From Candidatus Ozemobacteraceae bacterium (GTDB taxonomy: Bacteria; Muiribacteriota; Ozemobacteria; Ozemobacterales; Ozemobacteraceae): 64,000 bases of DNA. The notes beneath the pieces were generated by a model. The model saw only the letters and a list, made by a program, of their open reading frames with translations. It was not told where the DNA came from and did not search any database. Of this stretch, positions 24,936 through 33,826 are shown one piece after another; positions within the stretch are counted from its first letter, which is position 1; each line of letters opens with the position of its first letter. Both the position numbers and the translations under genes were made by a program. The stretch is from contig DAOSOK010000021.1 in NCBI GenBank assembly GCA_035373905.1, positions 27,716-91,715 of the forward strand. Reading direction: 5' to 3'.

Positions 24936-26257
24936 GACTGGCTCCGATAGGGGTTGAAGTCGTTGCGGAGGAGGTCGGAAAACGTCTCCCGGCGGACCAG
25001 GAGCCGGCTCCGGCCCTCCGCGAGGCCCACGACGGCGGGGCGCGGCAGGCGGTTGTAGTTCGAGCTCATGGAATAATGGTAGGCTCCGGTGCAGAACACG
25101 GCGAGCAGATCGCCCGGCTCGGGCTCCGAAAGGGCGGCCTGGTAGATGATCATGTCGCCGCTCTCACAGGCCTTCCCGGCCACGGAGTAGGCCTGAGCGG
25201 GGGGGCGGCCGGCCTTGTTGGCGAGCACGGAGGTGTAGATCGAGCCGTAGAGCGCCGTTCGGGGGTGGTCGGCCATCGAACCATCGACGGCGATATAGGT
25301 CCGGATGCCGGGAATGGGCTTGACAGCGCCAACGGTGTAGAGGGTCAGCCCGGCGGGGGCCACGATCGACCGGCCGGGCTCGATCCACAGCCGGCGCGGC
25401 ATCGGCATTCCCAGTTCGCTCGTCTTTTCGCGGACGGCGGCGCAGAGCGTCCCGACGTATTCCTCGATCGAGGGAGGATAATCCTCGCTCGAATACCGGA
25501 TTCCCAGCCCGCCGCCCAGGTCCAGTTCCCACTCTTCGCCCGGGAAGAGGTCGCGCAGGCGGCCGATGAAATCCAGGGTGATCCAGGCCCCGGCCCGGAA
25601 GGCCGCAAGATCGAACAATTGGGACCCGATATGGCAGTGCAACCCGACAAGCCGCACGTTCTCGAGACCCCGGGCGATGCGGATGGCCTCCTCCGCCTGG
25701 CCGTTCTCGATCCCGAACCCGAACTTGGTGTCGAGATGCCCCGTCTGGATATGGTGGTGCGTATGAGTGTTGATGCCCGGCGTGGCGCGAAAGAAGATCG
25801 GCTGCACCTTCCCCGCCCTTCCGGCGAGCTCGTCGAGAAGGCGGAGCTCGTACAGATTGTCCACCACGAATCGCGAGACCCCCAGTTCCAGGGCCAGTTC
25901 TATTTCGCCGGGGGTCTTGTTGTTGCCGTGAAAAAGAACCCGCTCCATCGGGAACCCCGCGGCGGATGCGGTATGCAGCTCCCCTCCCGAACAGACGTCC
26001 AGTCCCATGCCCTCACGATCGAGCAGGCCGCAGAAGCCGGTCGTCAGGAAGGCCTTCCCCGCATACGCCACCGTCGCCTCGACGCCGTGCGAGCGAAACG
26101 CCTGGACATACCGCCGGCATTTCTCGCGGGCGATGTCCTCGCTGAGCACCCAGAGCGGAGTGCCGTATTCCTTCGCCAGTTCGACCGTATCGACCCCGGA
26201 GAAAAAGAGTCGACCATCCCGTATGGAAAAGCCCTCGATATGCGACAGATGTGACAT
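24932..26257 (-). CDS. lysA: Diaminopimelate decarboxylase
   Basis: Last step of lysine synthesis: PLP-dependent decarboxylation of meso-diaminopimelate. The 441-residue protein has the PLP lysine in VAYAGKAF (K68), LDVCSGGEL, the GLHCHIGSQ motif, a glycine-rich LDLGGGLGIRY phosphate loop, EPGRSIVAPAG, and CESGD plus AYHYSMSSNYN near the C-terminus, all standard. The ATG at 26257 has GGAGG upstream and follows a good promoter at 26318-26346. It is the first gene of a lysA-lysC pair. Confidence 0.97.
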   Translation of the reverse strand: MSHLSHIEGFSIRDGRLFFSGVDTVELAKEYGTPLWVLSEDIAREKCRRYVQAFRSHGVEATVAYAGKAFLTTGFCGLLDREGMGLDVCSGGELHTASAAGFPMERVLFHGNNKTPGEIELALELGVSRFVVDNLYELRLLDELAGRAGKVQPIFFRATPGINTHTHHHIQTGHLDTKFGFGIENGQAEEAIRIARGLENVRLVGLHCHIGSQLFDLAAFRAGAWITLDFIGRLRDLFPGEEWELDLGGGLGIRYSSEDYPPSIEEYVGTLCAAVREKTSELGMPMPRRLWIEPGRSIVAPAGLTLYTVGAVKPIPGIRTYIAVDGSMADHPRTALYGSIYTSVLANKAGRPPAQAYSVAGKACESGDMIIYQAALSEPEPGDLLAVFCTGAYHYSMSSNYNRLPRPAVVGLAEGRSRLLVRRETFSDLLRNDFNPYRSQS

Positions 26258-26317
26258 TTCCTCCCACTTCGCTGTACACGGAATCCGCGACTTCCGACGT
26301 GTCGCCGGTCGGAGTGG

Positions 26318-26346
26318 AGTATAAGGGGGAAGCCGGCAGGAAACAA
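26318..26346 (-). promoter_or_regulatory. Promoter of the lysA-lysC operon
   Basis: Minus strand: -35 TTGTTT (26346-26341), 17-base spacer, -10 TATACT (26323-26318). The predicted start leaves a leader of about 55 bases before lysA. No lysine riboswitch-sized leader is present. Confidence 0.7.
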
Positions 26347-26357
26347 GAACCGATTCG

Positions 26358-26429
26358 TCAATCCGGTGTTTCCCGCAGAAGGTCGTTCTGGATGGCCCAT
26401 TGATGCGGGTCGGGGCACCGCGCCGTCAC
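26358..26429 (-). other. Short ORF or remnant ending ...NDLLRETPD
   Basis: A 23-codon frame from GTG (26429) to TGA (26358-26360) encodes RCPDPHQWAIQNDLLRETPD at its C-terminus. It begins inside the last codons of the upstream gene. The final 40 bases match those at 23438-23477 at about 75% identity by eye, in the same orientation and ending on the same stop. It may be the tail of a decayed paralogous gene. Confidence 0.4.
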
Positions 26430-28213
26430 TCCTCAGGGGTCAGGATGCCGTAACAGCGGGCGAACCAGTAGGCCATGAGATACCCGACCGGCGCGACCCG
26501 TCCGGGGCCGTCGCTGCCGCTGACGATGCGGCGCGGGCACTCCTGCCAGATGAAGATGTGCGGGGCCCGCTTGTCGATCGGGAACACACGGTCAGCCTGG
26601 TTGCCGTAGCGCTCGAACCGGTCCGGCCACGGCAGCACCCGCAGGCCCGGCTCGGCGCCGTTGTCGACGCGCCGCTGGCGCTGATCTTCCGGATACCGTT
26701 CGAGCGTCCGTTTCGCGGCCGCCAGCAGGTCGGAGGAAAGCGAGGCCGTGCCGTGAACGTGCCGGATGTAAGTGTACAACGGGTTCGCCTCGTCGGCGAT
26801 GGGAAGGAACGCACGGTCGACGCAGTCGCGCGCGGCCGGCTCGATGCCGCTCTCCCGGAGGCCTTCCATCAGCCCGAGCAGGGCGAACTGGGTGATGTTC
26901 GTGCCGACGTAGCTGCGCAGGGCATCCGACAGCTCGTCGAGATTCGACGATGCCATTTCCCGCCAGACCGCGGCGCGCGCCTCGAGCTTTTCGGCGGGCT
27001 TCGTGAAACCGAGATTTCGGGCGGCGGCGGCCCAGGCGTCAGCGTCGTCCGCAAGCCGCCCGAGCCAATCGAACCCGCGCGGGCCGCGAAGGCAGTCGAG
27101 AATACCTATGAGCATATTTCCGCGAAGATACCCGACCGCGAAGGCAACCGCACGGGCGACCGGAGATATAAAGCTTATTATATTTGAATAACCGGGCCTG
27201 AATCTCCTGCCGGCTTCGAGAGCAAGATCGGCGAGCGAGACGTGGAGCTGCGCGATCAGCCGGACGGCCACGTTTTCGTTGATACCGAGAAACAGGTCGC
27301 TCACCAGTTGGGACGTCTCGGACGCAACTCGCGGATAGGCGCGGCGGCCGCACAGCTCGTCGCGAAAAAACCTCTCGAGATCGGGGTCTTTCGTGATGCG
27401 TGCGGCGGTGCCGGTCATCAGCAGGGCCCGCAGGGCCTCCCCTCCCCTGATCGGCGGAGGCCTGAACGTCGCCAGCACCTCGGCCATCGTGGCGTTGTAG
27501 GGAACGCTCCGGCAGAAGGCGTTCACCGGGAAATCATCGACTCTCGCCCACTCCTCCGGGGTGATCCGGTCCTGGTAGCAGTAATCGGGCGAGACGCTGA
27601 ACATGCTCTTCGGCGTCCCATCGATCGTGGCGACGAGGGCGAGGTCGTTACGCCGCAGGTTTCGGCCGGCCGCGAGCACGTCGGAGGCCACCCGTTCCCG
27701 CAGTCCGGCGTCGCGGATCACCGGCCAGGCCAGCATCCAGGCGAGAAAGATGCCCGTGTACTGGTCGCGGGACGTATCGGTGTTCCAGACGAGGTCCTGG
27801 TTTGGCGGCGCGCCCGGAGCGAGGTTGTTCCGCCCGGGGAACCAGCTGCGATGCCCGAAATATCGGCCGAGAAACCCGTCCCCGCCGCACAGGAGGTGAA
27901 GCCTGTGGAAGGCCTCCAGCGAGGTTTCGACCGCCGCCAGCGCCTCGGGGTCTTTCGTGGCGCGCCATCGGAACACTTCGGCGGCGATCCAGGCGCCCGT
28001 CCAGATCGTCGAATCGCCGCCTCCGGCGGGCATGAGGAAGCCGCCGTCGGGGCCGGGAACAGCATCGAACACCAGGCCGTTCGGGCAGTGCAGTTTCCGG
28101 ATCGCCTCCTCGAACCGCATCGCCTTGTCGTGCAGTGGTCCCGCAAAAAGGCACGAAACGGAAAAAAACATCGGAAGAACAACCATGTATATTATATAAT
28201 TTATATTTCTCAC
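26426..28213 (-). CDS. Secreted protein of six-hairpin glycosidase-like fold
   Basis: Exported 595-residue protein, not assigned to a precise family. The N-terminus MRNINYIIYMVVLPMFFSVS is a hydrophobic export signal, followed by C-L-F-A-G. A lipoprotein Cys at residue 21 is possible, but the preceding residues are not a good lipobox. The mature part is helical and Trp-rich (DSTIWTGAWIAAEVFRWRAT, WNTDTSRDQYTGIFLAWMLA) and ends MAYWFARCYGI. The evenly spaced helical hairpins and the T-S-R-D-Q-Y-T-G-I pattern resemble alpha/alpha-toroid glycosidases, so sugar binding or hydrolysis is a guess. Several rare AT-rich codon runs (residues 2-9, and SNIISFIS) stand out from the GC-rich rest. Confidence 0.75.
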   Translation of the reverse strand: MRNINYIIYMVVLPMFFSVSCLFAGPLHDKAMRFEEAIRKLHCPNGLVFDAVPGPDGGFLMPAGGGDSTIWTGAWIAAEVFRWRATKDPEALAAVETSLEAFHRLHLLCGGDGFLGRYFGHRSWFPGRNNLAPGAPPNQDLVWNTDTSRDQYTGIFLAWMLAWPVIRDAGLRERVASDVLAAGRNLRRNDLALVATIDGTPKSMFSVSPDYCYQDRITPEEWARVDDFPVNAFCRSVPYNATMAEVLATFRPPPIRGGEALRALLMTGTAARITKDPDLERFFRDELCGRRAYPRVASETSQLVSDLFLGINENVAVRLIAQLHVSLADLALEAGRRFRPGYSNIISFISPVARAVAFAVGYLRGNMLIGILDCLRGPRGFDWLGRLADDADAWAAAARNLGFTKPAEKLEARAAVWREMASSNLDELSDALRSYVGTNITQFALLGLMEGLRESGIEPAARDCVDRAFLPIADEANPLYTYIRHVHGTASLSSDLLAAAKRTLERYPEDQRQRRVDNGAEPGLRVLPWPDRFERYGNQADRVFPIDKRAPHIFIWQECPRRIVSGSDGPGRVAPVGYLMAYWFARCYGILTPEE

Positions 28214-28311
28214 ACGAAGCCTCTCGCGCTCATCTCATCGTCGCCCCGGCGCGAAGATCGGACGGCCGACGCGGGCCGTCGCGGGAAAAAGCGCCGTCGC
28301 GACAGTATACT

Positions 28312-29595
28312 ATGGACAACCGACGGCGGGCCCGATACACTTTCCACGTGTCGAAACGAAAGAAGAACGGAACGCATCCGACAACCCCCGCCAACTCCGG
28401 CCTAAAGACCGTGGCCGCTCCTCAGCCGTCTGCTCCCTCCCAGGCCGCGTCGGCGTCGTCCCGGGCGAAGGGCGCTCCGGCACCGGAGGCAGCGCCCGAC
28501 GAGACCTGTCTGATCGCTCCCTGGTCGTGGTGTTTCACCCGGTTTTCCTCGGCCTTGGCCGCCACGCTGGCCTTCTCACCCGCCCTCTGGCTCGTCCTCG
28601 TCGCGGTCCGCTCGGGCCTGTATCCCGGGGATCCCTGCTACTGGAACCACGAGATGACGCTCGTGACAGCCTTTACGGCGGCCGGTGCGATCAGCCTGTT
28701 TCTCGCGCGTCTGCTCGGGCGCCTGGTGGCGAACCTGTCGCGCATGCATCCAGACATGGCGGATTTTCTCGGTCGGCTCCGCGACCGGTTCCACGACTGG
28801 CGCTGGCTCGTTCCCGGCCCGCTCCTGCTCGGGGCCCTGGCGATCTCGATCCGGTATGTGACCGCCGGGGAGTTCACCCCCTTTGCGTCAACGCACGTCG
28901 ATATCCTGTTTTCCGTCTGGCTGCTGGTCGGTTTTTTCTTCGTGCTCAACGCGACCGTCCTGTGCGGCCGGTATACCGAACTCGTCAAGCGTATCGCCCA
29001 TGAAATCGCGTCGGGCAAACTCGGACGGGCCGAAACCATTCTGTTGAGCCGTTTTTACCTGAACGTCGCGGTGCTGGCGACGATCCATTTCAGCTTCTGC
29101 GTCATCATCATCTACACCATGCACCTGCTTTACACCTATAACGGCATGATGTGGCCGGCGTATGCCCTCCTGCGCTGGCGGCCGGGCCTTGGACTTGCGG
29201 GACAGATCGCCCTGCTCGTGAAAGACCCGCTGTTCATCGAAGTGGTGATCTTTTTCGGTCTGCTGGGTCTCGCATCGCTGGCCCCGTTGCTGTATTTCAC
29301 CTACCCACAGTGGGAGGTCCACAAGCTGCTGGACGTGCGCCGTCGGCGGCTGCTCGATGAAGCGCAGAAGCGCCTCGACGAGATCGAGACCCGCCTGCGC
29401 CCCGACTCTCCCGAGGCCGATTTCGAAACGTTCAGCCGAAGGCGGCTCATCGCGCAGGCGATCGAGGAGATGCCGACATGGCCGTTTTCCGGCTACGGAA
29501 CGGCGGGCACCCTACTGCTGATCGCCATGCCCGGCTTTCTGGTTCTTCTCAAGGAAGTCTTCCTGCAGGCGTTCGTCCAGCTGCTCTTCTCCTGA
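28312..29595 (+). CDS. Multi-pass membrane protein of unknown function
   Basis: Not recognised. The 427-residue product has a basic, Pro/Ala/Ser-rich cytoplasmic N-terminus of about 65 residues. About seven hydrophobic helices follow, the first near residues 79-100 (LAATLAFSPALWLVLVAV) and the last near the C-terminus (TLLLIAMPGFLVLLKEVFLQ). A charged, probably coiled, loop (RRRRLLDEAQKRLDEIETRL) precedes the final helix. A TATACT -10-like sequence (28305-28310) touches the ATG at 28312, so translation may really begin at the GTG at 28348. The gene is divergent from the secreted protein at 26426-28213. Confidence 0.7.
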   Translation: MDNRRRARYTFHVSKRKKNGTHPTTPANSGLKTVAAPQPSAPSQAASASSRAKGAPAPEAAPDETCLIAPWSWCFTRFSSALAATLAFSPALWLVLVAVRSGLYPGDPCYWNHEMTLVTAFTAAGAISLFLARLLGRLVANLSRMHPDMADFLGRLRDRFHDWRWLVPGPLLLGALAISIRYVTAGEFTPFASTHVDILFSVWLLVGFFFVLNATVLCGRYTELVKRIAHEIASGKLGRAETILLSRFYLNVAVLATIHFSFCVIIIYTMHLLYTYNGMMWPAYALLRWRPGLGLAGQIALLVKDPLFIEVVIFFGLLGLASLAPLLYFTYPQWEVHKLLDVRRRRLLDEAQKRLDEIETRLRPDSPEADFETFSRRRLIAQAIEEMPTWPFSGYGTAGTLLLIAMPGFLVLLKEVFLQAFVQLLFS

Positions 29596-29611
29596 CCCCG
29601 TCCGGGCCGGC

Positions 29612-29887
29612 TCAGTCCCCGGTTTCGTAGGGCCAGCAGACCGTGATGACGCGAGGAACGTCGCAATCCTTCACGATGATCTTGATGACGTCGCCGTTGA
29701 ACCGCGCGCCCACGATGGCAAGGCGGTCGCCGCCGCGGTCCGGCCATTTTTTCATGACCCGCCCGTTCACGATCGCCTCGTGCACCTGCTTGATGTAGAT
29801 GCCCCGGGCAATCATCTGCTCGTAGGCATGTCGCGTGACATGAACTGTACCGGCAGCTATTTTTTCAGCGATCTCTTTCCGTCCCAT
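29612..29887 (-). CDS. DUF4258-type small protein
   Basis: A 91-residue soluble protein matching the DUF4258 pattern: VTRHAYEQMIARGIYIKQVH, then EAIVNGRVMKKWPDRGGDRL, and a C-terminal VITVCWPYETGD. The family has a small RelE/BrnT-like alpha-beta fold and is sometimes found in toxin-like contexts, but no antitoxin gene is next to it. The start at 29887 has a close GGAG. The gene is convergent with the membrane protein ending at 29595 (16-base gap). About 90 bases separate it from the end of the TPR/HEAT gene on the same strand. Confidence 0.75.
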   Translation of the reverse strand: MGRKEIAEKIAAGTVHVTRHAYEQMIARGIYIKQVHEAIVNGRVMKKWPDRGGDRLAIVGARFNGDVIKIIVKDCDVPRVITVCWPYETGD

Positions 29888-29977
29888 GTCTCCGTCCCAT
29901 CACGGAAGATTGCGTTCTCGAACTGTACACGCGCCCCGAACTCCGCGCAAGACGGAACCGGAAAGCGCAGGTCCTTC

Positions 29978-32900
29978 TCAGCCCTGCTTCTGGAGCTGGG
30001 AGATGGCTTTGAACAGCAGGTCGCGCTCTTCGGGATCGGCCACTTCCGGCAGGTATTCCATCAGCCGCTGGGTGTTCCCCGGGTCGCCCTGGACCGCCAT
30101 CGACCGGATCGCGTTGAAACGCACGAGCGGCGAGCCGTCGCGAAGCAGGTGCTCCAGCAGAACGGCCGCTTCCTGCCCACGGATTCCTTTCAGGACATAC
30201 GTCGCGGAATCGCGCATCTCCACTCGGGGGTCTTCGATCATGCCCCGCAACTCCTCGAGCATCGTATCGGGGCCGAACGCCGACATCGCCTTGATCGCGT
30301 TGGCCTTGACGCGGTTGTCATCGTCACGGAGCAGGGTGACCAGAACCGGAATCGCCTCCCTGCACCCGTTCTCCTCGAGGGCCTCCACGGCGTTCGCACG
30401 CACCCGCGGCAACGGCGTCGCGAGAAGGTCCGAGCAGATCGGGACCAGTTCCGGCGCGTGCAACCGTCCAAGAAGCTTCGGAAGAGTTTCGAGAACCTCA
30501 CGAGAAGGGGGGCGGGATATATATTCTTTCCAATATAAAATATCGCGCGGCGTCGACGCCTCGACAAGCCTCAAAATATCGGCCAACTCGGGGGCATCGG
30601 GGAGTCTCCCGATTTCCTCCCCGATCGCTCCAGCCGTTTCATCGACAGGCGCGCCTGGCACCTCCGGCGCCGCACGTTCGGGTTCTCCGACAGCGGCCGC
30701 AGCCGGGAAGGGCGGGAGACCGTCGAACAGGTCTTCGGCGCCGCCGACGGCCGTACCGCCCGCCGCCACGGTCTCCGGAGGAGGAACCGGAACACCAGCC
30801 ACCGCATCGAGATCGTCGAACAATCCACCGCTCTCGATCGCGGAAGGAACGTCGGGAAGCGCGACCTCTTCGGCCTGCGTTCGTTCCGGAAGTTCCGCCG
30901 CCACGGACGTCACGGTTTCCCCGTCTCCAAAAGGTTGCTCTGCCGGCACGCCTGAAACCGGCGACTCCGGGACGAAAGCAGGCGATTCTTCTGCAGACAC
31001 GTCGAATGCCGACGGCTGCGGCTCAGCGACGTCGACATTGCCCAGGGCTGAAACGGGTTCCACAGCTGGAGCGGGCAGTTCTTCAACGGGCGGAGGCTCC
31101 ACGACGACCGAGGCGGGTTCCGGCACGGGCTGATCGCCTGTATCGGGTGAAGAGGACGGCATCAGGCGCGACATCGCCATGACGAACGCTTCGGTCTTCA
31201 TCGTCTGGGAGCGGAGATGATCACGGGCTTTCTGCGCGTGGTAGCGAGTTCCGACGTCTTCGGACAGAACGTGGCCGTCCAGGGCTCCGGCAAGCTGACG
31301 GAAGTGCTCCTTCGAGACGAAGCGCAGGGCCAGCACCCGCTGCATGGCATCCCCCACACGCTGTCGGTCCATTCCGCCAAGAGAGGTCACGATCGGATGC
31401 AGTTCGGTTTCCGTCTGGCGCTCGGCCACGTCGAAGAGGCGCCACCATTCCCCGGCTTTCCCGTCAGCGGCGGCCGCGGCGACCAGCTGTTCGAACCGGT
31501 CGAACAGGCCCCGCATCATCAGCGCCCGCAGAAGCACATACCAGACTTCTTCAGACCCATTCTTGTGCCAGGTTTTCTCGAGAAAATCGATCGCCTCCGC
31601 CGTCAGCTCCAGAGGATCAGCCGTCCGGTAATACTCGCCGAGCACCCGCCCCATTGCCTCATCCTGGGGGAAGTGCGCCAGGTAGCGGCCCAGGACGGGC
31701 AGCACCTCGGGTGTGACCGGTCTTCCCGCCAGGACGGCCTTGCCGATCTTTTCGACCAACTCGCGGTCATCGAGGCGGCCGGCGGCGTATCGCACGATGA
31801 AGGAGAATTGATCAGGCGTCTGGGCGGGAAGCTTCAGGTAATGCCGGCCGAGCATCCCGACGGCATCGGGATCGGCCGGCCGGATCTCGAGAACCAGCTC
31901 GGCATATCGAATTCCCTTGACCGAATGCCCGGTTGCGAAGGCGCACCGCGCGAGCAGTCTGTATAACTGCAGTTTGTCATCGGTGTCGCGAGCGGCCGAA
32001 AACCGTTTTTCGAGAGATCTGAGGGCGAGGCCCGGGAACACCCTGGCGAGGACGGCGATCCACGTCCAGTAGAACCGCTCCCACCAGGCAAAAAACACGT
32101 GCATGCTCCGACCGAGCAGGAAGATGGCGGCGAGCATGAGGAGGGGAACGAACTTCCAGCCGTGACGCCACAGCCAGAGGATGCGAGCGGGCCACCTCAG
32201 GAAAGGGCTGTTCGGATCGATCGCCTGCGCCGCCGCGAGCTCCTTTTCGGCGTCGGCATACCGGGTCTGGCTCATGGCCACGCGCATCTTCACGTAGGGC
32301 GGCCAGAAGCTTTGCGGGGCCTTCTCCGCAAGACGGTCGACTTCGGCAACGAGGGTGTCGGAATCCTTCCAGCCCAGTTCGCAGTCAGCAATCAGGCCCA
32401 TCTCCCAGACCCGGATGACACGCTCGGTCGAGTTGCCGAGCGCCGGGTTGCGATTCAGCAGCCGGCGCAGTTTTTCCCACTGGCGGGCGTCGAACAGGCT
32501 TTTCGCCTCGTCGAATCGTTGCGAAACAAGGAAACGGGACTCGAGCAATTCCTGCTCGAGGGCCTGAAGCCGCGCCGTATGCTCAGGCGTCGCGGCCCCG
32601 AGAGCGCCAAGTTCCCTGAGAGCCTGGCGGGCGGCCAGGATGTCGTCACGCCGGTCGGCGGCGGCGAGTTTCTCCAGGAACTCTTCCGCCAGCACGTTCC
32701 GGCGGGGGGCTTTTTCTCCGGCGGCCACGGCTGCCGTCGCGACAACGGTATCCGAGAGTTTCGCCAGCATCGATCGGGCCTGCGGATTGTTCGGATCGAG
32801 CCGCAGGATCTGGGTGCAGAGATCGCGTGCCAGAGACGGCCGCCCGTCGCGCATCGCCCGTAGCGCCGAGGCCAAGAGGTCGTCTACCCGCCTGGCCGTC

Positions 32901-33709
32901 TGAAGCCGTTGCCGGAAGGCAGGGAGAGCGCTCAAAGCGGGGTCGAGCCGCTCGAGGCCGTTCAGAAGAATCTGCGCCTGGGCGAGATCTCCTATGCTGA
33001 GGGACGCGTCGAGGCGGCTCAGCACATCGGGAATACGGCGGACGGCGGTTTCCCGGGCGATGAGAAGCCGTTTCGAAGCGGATGCGGCATCGGCATCGCC
33101 GCCCCGCGCGAGAAGCTCGAGGCACTGGGCTCTGAACAGCGGCATATCGTAGGTTGCGTACAGTTTTTCGAGTTGCTCGAGGACGTTTTTCCAATCGGGA
33201 GAGAGGGCGCCGGAGACGCGCGGAATGAGCGCGTCGAGCGCTCCCTGGGCTTCCGCGGCGGCGACGGATGCTTGGTCGGGCCGGGCGAGCAGGAAGTCGA
33301 GGTAGGCAAGCCATGCGTCGGGCAGTTCGGGAGCCAGCTGAACCGCGCGGCGGAACTCCGAGAGAAGCTGCATTCGGCGCTCTTTGTCCGGGTTTTCCGT
33401 CGCAGCGGCCCTGTTCGACGCGCGCCGCGCGATGGCTCCGGCAAGCTCAGCCCGGATATCCGCGGCATCGCTGGCGACGGCGAGTTTCTTCTCGAGGTCG
33501 GCCACGAGAGCATCGAGATCGACGGAAGCAGGGGGCTTCTTTTCGATGAAAACCGCCTCTGAGACCGAAGCGGGGGACACGAGGGGCGGCTGCTTCTTTT
33601 TCGACGGAGCCGCCCCCGCGGGCGCATCGCCCCAGAGAGAGACGGATAGCGACAGGAGAGCAAGGAATGCCGGTGACTTCCGTCGGAAACGCATCACGCC
33701 ATCAGGCAT
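29978..33709 (-). CDS. Large membrane protein with TPR and HEAT repeats
   Basis: A 1243-residue protein with four parts. First come a signal or anchor helix (AFLALLSLSVSLWGDAPAGA) and a long TPR-like helical region (residues about 30-480) with ELPDAWLAYLDFLLARPDQA and LRLDPNNPQARSMLAKL. A transmembrane helix lies near 535-560 (GWKFVPLLMLAAIFLLG), followed by more TPRs. Then comes an acidic Pro/Glu/Val-rich linker of about 200 residues (rich in E-P-x-P and F-D-D-L). The C-terminus carries several HEAT repeats (VRANAVEALEENGCREAIPV, VKANAIKAMSAFGPDTMLEE). The start at 33709 has GGGAG eight bases upstream; the frame is open to 33736. It probably scaffolds protein complexes. The gene is divergent from the cyclase gene. 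Confidence 0.82.
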   Translation of the reverse strand: MPDGVMRFRRKSPAFLALLSLSVSLWGDAPAGAAPSKKKQPPLVSPASVSEAVFIEKKPPASVDLDALVADLEKKLAVASDAADIRAELAGAIARRASNRAAATENPDKERRMQLLSEFRRAVQLAPELPDAWLAYLDFLLARPDQASVAAAEAQGALDALIPRVSGALSPDWKNVLEQLEKLYATYDMPLFRAQCLELLARGGDADAASASKRLLIARETAVRRIPDVLSRLDASLSIGDLAQAQILLNGLERLDPALSALPAFRQRLQTARRVDDLLASALRAMRDGRPSLARDLCTQILRLDPNNPQARSMLAKLSDTVVATAAVAAGEKAPRRNVLAEEFLEKLAAADRRDDILAARQALRELGALGAATPEHTARLQALEQELLESRFLVSQRFDEAKSLFDARQWEKLRRLLNRNPALGNSTERVIRVWEMGLIADCELGWKDSDTLVAEVDRLAEKAPQSFWPPYVKMRVAMSQTRYADAEKELAAAQAIDPNSPFLRWPARILWLWRHGWKFVPLLMLAAIFLLGRSMHVFFAWWERFYWTWIAVLARVFPGLALRSLEKRFSAARDTDDKLQLYRLLARCAFATGHSVKGIRYAELVLEIRPADPDAVGMLGRHYLKLPAQTPDQFSFIVRYAAGRLDDRELVEKIGKAVLAGRPVTPEVLPVLGRYLAHFPQDEAMGRVLGEYYRTADPLELTAEAIDFLEKTWHKNGSEEVWYVLLRALMMRGLFDRFEQLVAAAAADGKAGEWWRLFDVAERQTETELHPIVTSLGGMDRQRVGDAMQRVLALRFVSKEHFRQLAGALDGHVLSEDVGTRYHAQKARDHLRSQTMKTEAFVMAMSRLMPSSSPDTGDQPVPEPASVVVEPPPVEELPAPAVEPVSALGNVDVAEPQPSAFDVSAEESPAFVPESPVSGVPAEQPFGDGETVTSVAAELPERTQAEEVALPDVPSAIESGGLFDDLDAVAGVPVPPPETVAAGGTAVGGAEDLFDGLPPFPAAAAVGEPERAAPEVPGAPVDETAGAIGEEIGRLPDAPELADILRLVEASTPRDILYWKEYISRPPSREVLETLPKLLGRLHAPELVPICSDLLATPLPRVRANAVEALEENGCREAIPVLVTLLRDDDNRVKANAIKAMSAFGPDTMLEELRGMIEDPRVEMRDSATYVLKGIRGQEAAVLLEHLLRDGSPLVRFNAIRSMAVQGDPGNTQRLMEYLPEVADPEERDLLFKAISQLQKQG

Positions 33710-33826
33710 ACGATCTTCTCCCAAATCCGTCGACACTGGAAACGCGCGGGCGCGGGTGCATCGCTTTCTTTGTCCATGATACCATGTCAGGCATCCAGTA
33801 TCGGGAATCGGAAGAGAGGAATCCGG

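Noticed and set aside
19571..26257. Possible transferred block, because few AT-rich islands are seen there
   Set aside because: A stretch of the same length without exact TATATA/ATATAT occurs at 39.6-48.8 kb too, and no tRNA, integrase or clear composition break marks the edges.
29612..29887. DUF4258 protein as half of a toxin-antitoxin pair
   Set aside because: No small antitoxin-like gene lies within 90 bases on either side; the neighbours are large unrelated genes.
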